NCBI RefSeq assembly: GCF_011420305.2
Contig: NZ_CP061769.1
Location: 1,103,001-1,167,000 of the forward strand
DNA from: Nocardioides ochotonae
GTDB taxonomy: Bacteria > Actinomycetota > Actinomycetes > Propionibacteriales > Nocardioidaceae
DNA length: 64,000 bases
Direction: 5' to 3'
How positions within the stretch are numbered: position 1 is the first letter of the stretch; the number at the start of each line of letters is the position of its first letter. Under the pieces are notes generated by a model, which saw only the letters and a program-made list of their open reading frames with translations, made no database searches and had not been told where the DNA came from. Both the position numbers and the translations under genes were made by a program. Positions 42,855 through 52,300 of this stretch are shown piece by piece.

Positions 42855-43961
42855 CAGGAACAGGAACGCCGCCAGCAGCGCGAGGTGCACGACACCCTGC
42901 TGGGCCTTGGCGCGTCCCTGGGCGACGGTGAGCACCGAGACCACGACGGTGATCGCGAGCAGCACCATCTGCACCGGCTCCAGGCCGAGGACCAGCGGGC
43001 CCTCGAGCCAGATGGAGGCGATCGCGATCGTGGGCACGGTCAGCCCGATCGAGGCCATGGCGGAGCCGTAGCCCAGGTTGAGGCTGATCTGCACCCGGTC
43101 GCGCGCGGCGTTGCGGACCGCGGAGATCGACTCCGGGGCCAGCACCAGCAGCGCGATCACCACGCCGACCACGGCGTAGGGGAAGCCCAGCGCCTGCACC
43201 GCGTCCTCGATGGTGGGGGAGAGCATCTTGGCCAGGCCGACCACGGCGACCAGGGAGACGACCAGCAGCGCGACGCTCACGGCGGCCACGCGGCTGGTGG
43301 GCGGGTCCGCGTGCCCGTCGCCGTCCTCGTCGAGCAGGCCGGTGATCCGGCCGTACTCATCCGAGCTCACCGGGATGAAGAAGTCGCGGTGCCGCACGGT
43401 CTGGGTGAACACGAAGCCGGCGTACAGCACGAGCGAGGCGGTCGCGGCGAAGGCGAGCTGGGAGCCGGAGAACTCCAGGCCCCGACCCGAGGTGGTGAAC
43501 GCCGGCAGCACCATCGTGAGGCTGGCCAGCGTGATCACGGTGCTCAGCGCCGACCCGGTGCCGGAGGGGTTGAAGCTGACCAGGTGGTGCTTCAGCGCGC
43601 CGACGAGGAGCGAGATGCCGACGATGCCGTTGAGGGTGATCATCAGCGCCGCGAACACCGTGTCGCGGGCGTAGGTGCTGGCCCCGCTGCCGCCGCCGCT
43701 CATCAGCATCACGATCAGGCCGACCTCGATGACCGTGACCGCCACCGCGAGGATCAGCGAGCCGAACGGCTCCCCGACCTTGTGCGCGACGACCTCGGCG
43801 TGGTGCACGGCCGCGATGATCGAGCTCACCAGCGCGCCGGCGATGAGTACGAGCACGAGCCAGTGCTCGTGGTTCGTCCAGGTGGCGAGGAGCAGGAGCA
43901 GCGCTGCGAGGGGGACGACCAGCGTCCATCGGAAGGGACCGCGGACGTCGGTGGTGGGCAT
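42840..43961 (-). CDS. chaA: Calcium/proton antiporter, CaCA superfamily (ChaA-like)
   Basis: The 373-aa product has about eleven membrane helices and the two alpha repeats of the cation/Ca2+ exchangers: GEPFGSLILAVAVTVIEVGLIV with the acidic motif in the first half and LVLAPESISAVRNAARDRVQISLNLGYGSAMASIGLTVP in the second. A short acidic loop (SSDEYGRITGLLDEDGDGHADPP) lies in the middle and might sense cations. It exports Ca2+, Na+ or K+ in exchange for protons. ATG 43961 is supported by TAGAAT eight bases upstream. It is divergent from the radical SAM gene. Confidence 0.9.
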   Translation of the reverse strand: MPTTDVRGPFRWTLVVPLAALLLLLATWTNHEHWLVLVLIAGALVSSIIAAVHHAEVVAHKVGEPFGSLILAVAVTVIEVGLIVMLMSGGGSGASTYARDTVFAALMITLNGIVGISLLVGALKHHLVSFNPSGTGSALSTVITLASLTMVLPAFTTSGRGLEFSGSQLAFAATASLVLYAGFVFTQTVRHRDFFIPVSSDEYGRITGLLDEDGDGHADPPTSRVAAVSVALLVVSLVAVVGLAKMLSPTIEDAVQALGFPYAVVGVVIALLVLAPESISAVRNAARDRVQISLNLGYGSAMASIGLTVPTIAIASIWLEGPLVLGLEPVQMVLLAITVVVSVLTVAQGRAKAQQGVVHLALLAAFLFLSVQP

Positions 43962-43969
43962 CGCCACCC

Positions 43970-43975
43970 ATTCTA
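43970..43975 (-). promoter_or_regulatory. -10 element TAGAAT of chaA
   Basis: TAGAAT on the reverse strand is eight bases before the ATG at 43961, a near-leaderless arrangement. Confidence 0.5.
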
Positions 43976-44040
43976 GGGAGTGCCGCGCGGCCCCCCGCGC
44001 AGCGGGGCCACGAGGAATGGAGGCCTCGGGGACGGTTCCG

Positions 44041-44046
44041 TAGAGT
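44041..44046 (+). promoter_or_regulatory. -10 element TAGAGT of the TIGR03960 gene
   Basis: TAGAGT would start transcription about 25 bases before the ATG at 44078; TGTGAGGTTT between them can serve as a ribosome site. Confidence 0.45.
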
Positions 44047-44077
44047 GGGTGGGTCCCCGATCTGTGAGGTTTTCTGC

Positions 44078-46054
44078 ATGCCCACCCCCGCATCCGTCTT
44101 CCCGCGCCTCGAGCCGCGGCTCGGCTCGGTGTCCAAGCCGATCCAGTACGTCGGCGGTGAGCTCAACTCCACGGTCAAGGAGTGGGACTGCGGCGCCTCC
44201 GCGACCGGTGAGGGCGAGACCGTCCGCTGGGCGCTGATGTACCCCGACGCCTACGAGGTCGGCCTGCCGAACCAGGGCGTGCAGATCCTCTACGAGGTGC
44301 TCAACGAGCGTGACTGGATCATCGCCGAGCGCACCTACGCGGTCTGGCCCGACATGGAGCAGGTGCTGCGCACCGGCGACGAGCACGGCCCGATCCCGCA
44401 GTTCACCGTCGACGCGCACCGTCCGGTGCGGGCCTTCGACATCTTCGGCCTGAGCTTCTCCACCGAGCTCGGCTACACCAACATGCTCAACGCCCTCGAC
44501 CTCGCGCAGATCCCGCTGCACGCCGCGGACCGCGGCGAGGAGGACCCGATCGTGCTGGCGGGCGGGCACGCGGCGTTCAACCCCGAGCCCATCGCCGACT
44601 TCCTCGACGCCGCCGTCCTCGGTGACGGCGAGGAGGTCGTGCTGGCGATCTCCGAGGTCGTGCGCGAGTGGAAGGCCGAGGGTCGCCCCGGCGGCCGCGA
44701 CGAGCTGCTGCGCCGCCTCGCGGTCAGCGGCGGCGTCTACGTGCCGCGCTTCTACGACGTGACGTACGCCGCCGACGGCTCCATCGAGGCGATCGTGCCC
44801 AACCGCCCCGGCATCCCCTTCCGCGTTGCCAAGCACACGCTGATGGACCTCGACGCCTGGCCCTACCCGCGCAAGCCGCTGGTGCCGCTGGCCGAGACCG
44901 TCCACGAGCGGTTCAGCGTCGAGATCTTCCGCGGCTGCACCCGCGGCTGCCGGTTCTGCCAGGCCGGGATGATCACCCGTCCGGTGCGCGAGCGCTCGAT
45001 CGAGACGATCGGTGAGATGGTCGAGAACGGCATCCGCAAGTCCGGCTTCGAGGAGGTCGGCCTGCTCTCGCTCTCCAGTGCCGACCACACCGAGATCGGC
45101 GAGGTCGCCAAGGGCCTCGCGGACCGCTACGAGGGCTCCAACGTCTCGCTCTCGCTGCCGTCGACCCGCGTGGACGCGTTCAACATCACCCTGGCCAACG
45201 AGTTCTCCCGCAACGGGCGCCGCTCCGGGCTCACCTTCGCCCCCGAGGGCGGGTCCGAGCGGATGCGCAAGGTCATCAACAAGATGGTGACCGAGGAGGA
45301 CCTGATCCGCACGGTCGCCACGGCGTACTCCCACGGCTGGCGCCAGGTGAAGCTCTACTTCATGGTCGGGCTGCCGACCGAGACCGACGAGGACGTCCTC
45401 CAGGTCGCCGAGCTCGCCAAGAAGGTGATCGCCAAGGGCCGCGAGGTCTCCGGGCGCAACGACATCCGCTGCACCGTGTCGATCGGCGGCTTCGTGCCCA
45501 AGCCGCACACGCCGTTCCAGTGGGCCGCGCAGCTGGACCACGAGACCACCGACGAGCGGCTGAAGCGGCTGCGCGACACCGTGCGCGAGGACAAGAAGTT
45601 CGGTCGCGCGATCGGCTTCCGCTACCACGACGGCAAGCCCGGCGCGATCGAGGGACTGCTCTCGCGCGGCGACCGGCGCGTCGGCAAGGTGATCGAGGAG
45701 GTCTGGCGCGACGGCGGTCGCTTCGACGGCTGGAGCGAGCACTTCTCCTACGAGCGCTGGGTCGCCGCGTCCGAGCGGGCCCTGGCCGGTACCGGCGTCG
45801 ACCTGGCCTGGTACACCACCCGCGAGCGTGGCTACGAGGAGGTCCTGCCGTGGGACCACCTCGACTCCGGCCTCGACAAGGACTGGCTGTGGGCCGACTG
45901 GGAGGACGCCCTCGCGGTGGCCGACGGCGCCGACATCGAGGTCGAGGACTGCCGCTGGACCCCGTGCTACGACTGCGGCGTGTGCCCGGAGATGGGCACC
46001 GAGATCCAGATCGGCCCCACCGGCCGCGAGCTGCTGCCGCTCTCCGTGGTCTGA
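44078..46054 (+). CDS. TIGR03960-family B12-binding-type radical SAM protein
   Basis: The 658-aa product has an N-terminal cobalamin-binding-like Rossmann region (ALMYPDAYEVGLPNQGVQILYEVLNERDW; FDIFGLSFSTELGYTNMLNALDLA; VLAGGHAAFNPEPIADFLDAAVLGDGEE) and a radical SAM core with Cys287, Cys291 and Cys294 (RGCTRGCRFCQAG). A cysteine-rich C-terminus (CRWTPCYDCGVCPEMG) could hold another cluster. These proteins are paired with a TIGR03936 (DUF2344) protein and usually encoded next to rne; the reaction is unknown, and RNA modification has been considered. Here the partner lies 2 kb away at 48,205, separated by two reverse-strand genes. Confidence 0.93.
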   Translation: MPTPASVFPRLEPRLGSVSKPIQYVGGELNSTVKEWDCGASATGEGETVRWALMYPDAYEVGLPNQGVQILYEVLNERDWIIAERTYAVWPDMEQVLRTGDEHGPIPQFTVDAHRPVRAFDIFGLSFSTELGYTNMLNALDLAQIPLHAADRGEEDPIVLAGGHAAFNPEPIADFLDAAVLGDGEEVVLAISEVVREWKAEGRPGGRDELLRRLAVSGGVYVPRFYDVTYAADGSIEAIVPNRPGIPFRVAKHTLMDLDAWPYPRKPLVPLAETVHERFSVEIFRGCTRGCRFCQAGMITRPVRERSIETIGEMVENGIRKSGFEEVGLLSLSSADHTEIGEVAKGLADRYEGSNVSLSLPSTRVDAFNITLANEFSRNGRRSGLTFAPEGGSERMRKVINKMVTEEDLIRTVATAYSHGWRQVKLYFMVGLPTETDEDVLQVAELAKKVIAKGREVSGRNDIRCTVSIGGFVPKPHTPFQWAAQLDHETTDERLKRLRDTVREDKKFGRAIGFRYHDGKPGAIEGLLSRGDRRVGKVIEEVWRDGGRFDGWSEHFSYERWVAASERALAGTGVDLAWYTTRERGYEEVLPWDHLDSGLDKDWLWADWEDALAVADGADIEVEDCRWTPCYDCGVCPEMGTEIQIGPTGRELLPLSVV

Positions 46055-46066
46055 GCCGCGGCTCAG
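46051..46066. terminator. Palindrome spanning both stop codons of convergent genes
   Basis: CTGAGCCGCGGCTCAG is a perfect 16-bp palindrome containing the TGA of the radical SAM gene and the opposing TGA of the DUF4190 gene. It could be a weak terminator shared by both strands. Confidence 0.35.
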
Positions 46067-46902
46067 CGCAGCGGTCCGGAGAGCTTGTCGCCGTCCTCGT
46101 CGTACACGACGCAGGCGAGGGTGTCGCCGGCGTCCGGCTCGGTGTCGTCGGTGAGCCGCATCAGCGCGAGGCCGCTGTCGTCGGCCGGGGTCCAGAAGCC
46201 GGTCGCCTCCCCGCACCAGGCGTTGCCGGCGAGGGCGGAGCCGGAGTACTGCGCGGCCTGGTCGGCGCTGAGCTCGACGGTGCCGAGCACCTCGGCGTCG
46301 TGCGGGTCGTCGCAGGGCACGGTGTCGATCGAGGTGAACTCCTCGTCGTCGTCGGCGAGGCCGGGGGCGTTGAAGCAGTCACCGGTCGTGAGGTCGTTGA
46401 CGTCCTCGGAGACCGCGATGGTGAAGGCGATCAGCGCGCCGAAGGCGAGCGTGGCGAGCACGGACACCGCGCTGACGGCGATCGCGCCGAGGGCCAGGCC
46501 CTTGCCGTGGTTGCGGCCGTCGCGCCCGCGGCGCAGCACGATCACCGCCAGCACGATCGAGATGATCGCGGGCAGGATCAGGCAGCCGAAGAACGCCAGC
46601 ACCAGCGAGGAGATCGCCATGCCCTGCGGCGCGGACTCCTGACGCGGCCCGCCGGGGAAGGGCGTGCCGTACGGCGCCTGGCCGTGGGGCGCCTGGCCGT
46701 AGGGGTTCTGGTTGTACGGCGGGGGGCCGGCGGGGGCCTCGCCGTAGGGCACCTGCGGGTAGCTCGGCGGGGTGGGCGCCGAGGGGTTCGTGCCGTACGG
46801 CGCCTGTCCGTAGGGGTGCGGCGGCGGTGATCCCGGGGGAGGCCCGGACGGCGTGGGCTCGTCCGGGTCGGAGGGGCCGGGGTACTGCGGAGGCTGGGTC
46901 AC
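46063..46902 (-). CDS. DUF4190 membrane protein with septum-formation-like domain
   Basis: The 279-aa product has a Pro/Tyr/Gly-rich disordered N-terminus (about 1-90, repeats of the PYGQAPYG type), two membrane helices (AISSLVLAFFGCLILPAIISIVLAVIVLRRG and GAIAVSAVSVLATLAFGALIAFTIAV; the DUF4190 hairpin) and an external domain with GDCFNAPG, VPCDDPHDAEVLGTVEL, AWCGEA and LACVVYD, a pattern of the septum-formation family with paired cysteines. Function is unknown; association with division is by family name only. It begins at a GTG ten bases after the CynX stop on the same strand, so the two form an operon. Confidence 0.85.
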   Translation of the reverse strand: MTQPPQYPGPSDPDEPTPSGPPPGSPPPHPYGQAPYGTNPSAPTPPSYPQVPYGEAPAGPPPYNQNPYGQAPHGQAPYGTPFPGGPRQESAPQGMAISSLVLAFFGCLILPAIISIVLAVIVLRRGRDGRNHGKGLALGAIAVSAVSVLATLAFGALIAFTIAVSEDVNDLTTGDCFNAPGLADDDEEFTSIDTVPCDDPHDAEVLGTVELSADQAAQYSGSALAGNAWCGEATGFWTPADDSGLALMRLTDDTEPDAGDTLACVVYDEDGDKLSGPLR

Positions 46903-46912
46903 CCGCCCTACG

Positions 46913-48109
46913 CTACTGAGCCGCGACCTCGACGTGGCGGAGCTGGTCCTCGACATGCGCGGGCCGGGCGGCGTAGGCGGCCACCGCCGCGAGCGGCGCC
47001 AGCAGTGCCAGCAGCACCAGCAGCGGCACGGTCCACCCGTCGGTGAGGTCGTGCACGAGGCCAAAGCCGAACGGGCCGACGCCGGCGATCAGGTAGCCCA
47101 CGGACTGGGTGAACCCCGAGAGCGCGGCGGTGCCCGCGGGGGTGCGCGAGCGCAGCCCGATCAGGGTGAGCACGACCGGGAAGATCGAGGCGCCGGTGCC
47201 GATGAGCAGCGCCGCGGGGATCGCGAGGTCGTGCGGCGCGAGCAGCAGCGCGAGGTAGCCGGCCGGGTAGGAGGCGAGCACCGCGAGCACGAGGCGGCCC
47301 GGGCGCGGGGTGCTGGCGACCAGCCGGGGCAGCCACAGCGACAGCGGGATCGAGACCGCGGCAACCACGCCCACCAGCAGGCCGGCCGCCGTGGGGGAGT
47401 AGCCGGCGTCGCGCCACAGGGTGGGGAACCAGCCGAACACGACGTACGCGTGGATCGACTGCAGCCCGAAGAAGGACGCCATGGCCCAGCCCAGCCGGGT
47501 CCGGGCCACGTCGAGGAACCGCACCGTGTGCGGGGTCGGCTCGGGCGTCCGGTCGTGGGCGATCAGGCCGAGCCACGGGAGCGCCGCGACCAGCGCCAGC
47601 ACCGCCCAGGCCCCGAGCCCGGCCCGCCAGCTGCCGGCCGCCTCCGAGATCGGGACGGTCAGCACGAGTGAGGCGGTGAGCCCGATCGCGAGGGCGGTCG
47701 TGTAGGTCGCCGTCACCGAGCCGATCCGGTCCGGGAAGTGCAGTTTGACCAGCGAGGGCAGCAGCACGTTGGCAGCCGCCATCCCGGCCAGCGCGAGCAT
47801 CGACAGGAGCAGGAACGACGCGGAGTCGTCGACGAGCACGCGCCCGGCCAGCCCGGCGACGACGGCGACCAGCGCTGCGAGGGTGACCCGGTGGATGCCC
47901 GCACGGCGCGCCAGGGCGGGCGCGACGGCGCCGAACCCCGCGAAGGCCAGCACCGGCAGCGAGGTCAGCAGCCCGGCCGTCGCCGTCGACATCCCCAGTC
48001 CGGCCCGCACCTCGTCGAGCACCGGCCCGACGCTCACCGCGGCCGGTCGCAGGTTGAGCGACAGGAGCACCAGGCCGAGCAGGAGGAGGGCGGTCGTGCG
48101 GCGGGTCAC
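46913..48109 (-). CDS. MFS transporter, CynX/NimT (cyanate/nitroimidazole) type
   Basis: The 398-aa product has twelve membrane helices, starting VTRRTTALLLLGLVLLSLNLRPAAVSVGPVLDEVRAGLGMSTATAGLLTSLPVLAFAG, the pattern of the CynX family. LLPSLVKLHF and the mid-protein loop (AHDRTPEPTPHTVRFLD) fit. The substrate may be a small anion or nitroimidazole-like compound. Start: a GTG at 48109; upstream residues read as Pro/Gly-rich non-family sequence. The gene lies on the reverse strand between two genes that are normally adjacent, so it and the DUF4190 gene look like an insertion. Confidence 0.88.
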   Translation of the reverse strand: MTRRTTALLLLGLVLLSLNLRPAAVSVGPVLDEVRAGLGMSTATAGLLTSLPVLAFAGFGAVAPALARRAGIHRVTLAALVAVVAGLAGRVLVDDSASFLLLSMLALAGMAAANVLLPSLVKLHFPDRIGSVTATYTTALAIGLTASLVLTVPISEAAGSWRAGLGAWAVLALVAALPWLGLIAHDRTPEPTPHTVRFLDVARTRLGWAMASFFGLQSIHAYVVFGWFPTLWRDAGYSPTAAGLLVGVVAAVSIPLSLWLPRLVASTPRPGRLVLAVLASYPAGYLALLLAPHDLAIPAALLIGTGASIFPVVLTLIGLRSRTPAGTAALSGFTQSVGYLIAGVGPFGFGLVHDLTDGWTVPLLVLLALLAPLAAVAAYAARPAHVEDQLRHVEVAAQ

Positions 48110-48192
48110 GCCGCCATGCTGCCAGCCACCCCCCACACCGCTGCCGCCGAGTCGGGGGAGGGGAGGAAAGGGGGAAGGGGGTGGACCTCTCG

Positions 48193-48198
48193 TACCCT
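48193..48198 (+). promoter_or_regulatory. -10 element TACCCT of the DUF2344 gene
   Basis: TACCCT is six bases before the GTG at 48205, which favours that start over the earlier GTG at 48181. Confidence 0.5.
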
Positions 48199-48204
48199 GT
48201 GTCC

Positions 48205-48921
48205 GTGCGAGAGCAGCCCGAGCAGCAAGCCCCACCCGTCCAGCGTCTCCGGATCCGGTACGCCAAGCGCGGGCGGCTGCGGTTCACCAGCCACCGCGAC
48301 TTCTCGCGTGCCTTCGAGCGTGCGATCTTCCGGGCCCGGGTGCCGATGGCGTACTCATCCGGGTTCAACCCGCACCCGCGCATCTCCTACGCCGGTGCGG
48401 CGCCGACCGGCTCGGCCAGCGAGGCGGAGTTCGTCGAGATCGGCCTCGCGCAGGTGCTCGACCCCGCCGTCGTGCGTGCCTCGCTCGAGGAGGCGCTCCC
48501 GGACGGCCTGGACATCGTCGACGTCGTCGTCTCCCCGGGCGGCTCGCTCTCCGACCTGCTCGAGGCCAGCCACTGGCACCTCGACCTGGCCACCCCGGCC
48601 GCCGTGGTGGCGCCCGCGGTCGCGGCGTTCCTGGCCGCCGAGAGCGTCGAGGTCGGGCGGATGACCAAGAAGGGGCTGCGGACCTTCGACTGCCGCGGCG
48701 CCGTGGTCTCCCTGGCCGTCGTCGAGCGGGACGGCGGCAGCCGTCTCGACCTGGTGCTGCGGCACGGTACGCCGTCCGTGCGCCCTGACGACGTGCTGTC
48801 CGGGCTGAAGGCCGTCGCCGGCCTGGACCTGGGCGAGGCCCCGCTGCTCACCCGCGTGGCCCAGGGGCCCCTCGACGAGGCGACCGGCGAGGTCGGCGAC
48901 CCGCTGCACGGTTCGGTATGA
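48205..48921 (+). CDS. TIGR03936-family radical SAM-associated protein (DUF2344)
   Basis: The product (238 aa from this GTG) matches DUF2344: RLRIRYAKRGRLRFTSHRDFSRAFERAIFRARVPMAYSSGFNPHPRISYAGAAPTGSASEAEFVEIGL. It is the dedicated partner of the TIGR03960 radical SAM enzyme and contains no SAM or cluster motif of its own. The two are often fused or adjacent, and precede rne in many actinobacteria; here adjacency to rne is kept and adjacency to the partner lost. It is followed by the 379-nt rne leader. Confidence 0.9.
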   Translation: MREQPEQQAPPVQRLRIRYAKRGRLRFTSHRDFSRAFERAIFRARVPMAYSSGFNPHPRISYAGAAPTGSASEAEFVEIGLAQVLDPAVVRASLEEALPDGLDIVDVVVSPGGSLSDLLEASHWHLDLATPAAVVAPAVAAFLAAESVEVGRMTKKGLRTFDCRGAVVSLAVVERDGGSRLDLVLRHGTPSVRPDDVLSGLKAVAGLDLGEAPLLTRVAQGPLDEATGEVGDPLHGSV

Positions 48922-49300
48922 CACCAAGAGACCGGGCGTGTGCGATACTCGCCACGGTTGATGACCGGTGACGGTTCTCGTAGACGACCTACAGGTCGGC
49001 CACGAGAAGCAGAGCCAGAGTCGACTCGACGACGTTCTCGCCGGTCCCCACCAGGGGTCGGCACAGTGGAGGCAGTCGTCGCCAGACCGCGACGCGGCCA
49101 GTTGGGCTCCGTGACAGGGAGTCCGAGAACAGTCCCAGGACTGGGCCAAGCGACCGCGGCAGGTGACAGCAGCTGCCGCCAGTGACGCACCGCGGAGGGT
49201 GTCGCCGCCACCGAAGGCTTTGCGCCGTCGGCTCTGAGCACGCGGGCCGCCGGCGTCTGACACGTCCGGCCGCGCTGCGCGCCGGACCGAGGAGCAGCAC
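48922..49300 (+). promoter_or_regulatory. Long structured rne leader (candidate autoregulatory 5' UTR)
   Basis: No gene is seen in this 379-nt stretch. Hairpins can be drawn at 48975-49008 (TTCTCGT/ACGAGAA enclosing CGACC-TACA-GGTCG), around 49130-49142 (CAGTCC/GGACTG), at 49156-49179 (GCGGCAG/CTGCCGC) and at 49264-49287 (GTCCGG/CCGGAC enclosing CGCG/CGCG), the last just before the GAGGAG ribosome site. E. coli rne has a 5' UTR of similar length through which RNase E limits its own mRNA; the same here is inferred. Confidence 0.55.
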
Positions 49301-52300
49301 ATGCCCGACGACCAGATCGACCCCACCACCTCGCCCTCACCGGCAGGTGACGCAGGAATCCCCTCGGAGCCCACCGCTCCGGGCGCCGACGAGGCTCCGG
49401 CCCCGGCGAAGCGCGCTGCGCGCAAGACGGCGACCAAGAAGGCGACCGCGAAGACCGCGACCGCCAAGAAGACCGCCACCAAGGCGACCACCGCCAAGAA
49501 GACCACCGCCAAGCGGACGACCAAGAAGGCCGCCGCGGCCGCCGGTGAGACCCCCACCGACGCGCCCGTCGAGGCCGCCGCCGAGCAGCCGGCGATCGAG
49601 ACGCCCGCCGAGCAGCCCGCCGAGGCCGCCGTGGCCGCGGAGGAGAGCGCCCCCGCGAAGAAGACCACCGCGCGCAAGGCTGCCGCGAAGAAGACCACCA
49701 AGAAGGCCCCCGCCCGCAAGAAGGCCGCGGCCGAGCCGACCGAGACGATCTCCGAGACCCCCGCCGCGGACGCGGGCGTCGAGACCCCCGTCGCGGCTCC
49801 CGCTCCCGAGAGCGCTGAGTCCACCGAGGTCGCCGAGACCGCTGGCGCCCCGGCGCCGCTCTTCCAGGCCCCGGTCGCCAAGAAGGCGCCCGCCCGCCGT
49901 ACCCGCAAGACCGCCGCCCAGAAGCGGGCCGAGGCCGAGGCGGCAGCCGCCGCGGAGGCCGCCGAGGCGGAGGACGCCGAGGAGACCGCCGAGGGCGAGG
50001 TCGCCCTCGAGGCGACCGCGGCCAGCGTCGAGGCGGACGCTCCCGACGCCGAGTCCACCGACACGGAGTCCACCGACACGGAGTCCGCCGAGGGCGACGA
50101 GCGCTCCGAGGACCAGGGCGAGGACCAGGGCGACAGCGACTCCGAGGGCGGCGGCCGCCGCCGTCGTCGTCGCGGTGGTCGGCGTCGTCGCAAGTCCGGC
50201 GACGCCTCCGAGGGCGACTCCGCCGCTGCGGACGCCGAGTCGGGCCAGGACGCCAGTGCGAAGGCCGGCGACACCAGCGAGGACTCCGCCGCGGACAAGA
50301 CCGAGGGCGACGACTCCGACGCCTCGGGCGACAGCGGCCCCGACGAGCAGGGCAGCTCCGGCAGCTCGCGCCGCCGCCGGCGCCGCCGTCGCTCCAGCGA
50401 CGATGGCCCCGACACCGGCGACGACCCGGACAACACCGTCACCCGGGTGCGCAAGCCGCGCTCGGCCGAGGACGAGATCACCGCGATCTCCGGCTCCACC
50501 CGCCTCGAGGCCAAGAAGCAGCGCCGCCGCGACGGCCGCGAGGCCGGCCGGCGCCGCGCCCCGATCGTCAGCGAGGCCGAGTTCCTGGCCCGCCGCGAGG
50601 CGGTCGACCGCGTCATGGTCATCCGCCAGCGCGACGACCTGACCCAGATCGGCGTGCTCGAGGACAAGGTGCTCGTCGAGCACTACGTCGCCCGCGAGTC
50701 GCAGACCTCGATCATCGGCAACGTCTACCTCGGCCGGGTGCAGAACGTCCTGCCCTCGATGGAGGCGGCGTTCATCGACATCGGCAAGGGCCGCAACGCG
50801 GTGCTGTACGCCGGCGAGGTCAACTGGTCCGCGCTCGGTCACCGTGACGGCCAGGCCCGCAAGATCGAGTCGGTGCTGTCCTCGGGCCAGAGCGTCCTGG
50901 TGCAGGTCACCAAGGACCCGATCGGCCACAAGGGTGCCCGCCTGACCAGCCAGATCAGCCTCGCCGGCCGGTTCCTGGTCTACGTGCCCGACGGCACCAC
51001 CAGCGGCATCTCCCGCAAGCTCCCCGACACCGAGCGGGCCCGCCTCAAGGCGCTGCTCAAGGAGATCGTCCCCGAGTCGGCCGGCGTCATCGTGCGCACC
51101 GCCGCCGAGGGCGCCAGCGAGGAGGAGCTGACCCACGACGTCGAGCGCCTCAAGGCCCGCTGGGAGGCTATCGAGGCCAAGGCCGCCAACAAGTCGGCCG
51201 GTGCCCAGCTGCTGTACGGCGAGCCCGACCTGACCCTCAAGGTCGTCCGGGACCTGTTCACCGAGGACTTCTCCAGCCTGGTCATCCAGGGCGGCGAGGC
51301 TTGGGAGACGGTGCAGTCCTACGTCGCTGACGTCGCCCCGGACCTCGCGCCCCGACTGGAGCGCTACTTCCCCGAGGCCCACGGCGGCAAGGACATCTTC
51401 GCCGAGTACCGCGTCGAGGAGCAGATTGCGAAGGCGCTGGACCGCAAGGTCTGGCTGCCCTCCGGCGGCTCGCTGGTCATCGACCGCACCGAGGCGATGA
51501 CCGTCGTCGACGTCAACACCGGCAAGTTCACCGGCTCCGGGGGCAACCTCGAGGAGACCGTCACCAAGAACAACCTGGAGGCGGCCGAGGAGGTCGTTCG
51601 CCAGCTCCGGCTGCGCGACATCGGCGGCATCATCGTCGTCGACTTCATCGACATGGTCCTGGAGTCCAACCGCGACCTCGTCCTGCGCCGCCTGGTCGAG
51701 TGCCTGGGTCGCGACCGCACCCGTCACCAGGTCGCCGAGGTCACCTCGCTCGGCCTGGTGCAGATGACGCGCAAGCGGATCGGCACCGGCCTCGTCGAGG
51801 CGTTCAGCGAGAACTGCGAGCACTGCCACGGCCGTGGCGTCGTGATCCAGGACCAGCCGGTCGAGCCCCGCAAGGGCGGCGGTGACGACGACTCGCGTGG
51901 CCGCGGTGGCCGCAAGCGCAGCGGCAAGGGTCGCGGCGGCGAGGACAGCGGCGACCAGGGCTCGCGCCAGTCGGACAAGTCCGCCACCCCGCAGCCCGCG
52001 CCGACCCCCAAGGACGTCGCTGCGATGGCTCGTCCCGAGAACGCCGAGGCCGCTGCGGTCGAGGTTGAGTCGGCCGCGCCGGCCGCGCCCGCCGCCGAGG
52101 CGACGGACGCGGGCACCGAGGCGACCCAGGACGCCCCGGCAGCCGCCGAGAAGGCCCCGCAGGTGACCCAGCGCCAGCGCCGCGAGCGTCGCCCCCGCCG
52201 GGAGACCGCGCCGGCCCCCGAGCAGGTCACCGAGCCGGTCGCGGAGGCCCCGCAGCCGGTCGTGGAGGCCCCGCAGCCGACCGAGACGCCCGCCCCGCAG

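Noticed and set aside
43973..46216. 747-codon frame opposite the radical SAM gene
   Set aside because: Antisense to a conserved gene; no family resemblance.
49400..49740. Repetitive AAG/ACC tract in rne considered as an assembly artefact or CRISPR-like repeat
   Set aside because: Units are irregular and stay in frame, encoding the Lys/Ala/Thr extension; no spacers or fixed repeat length.
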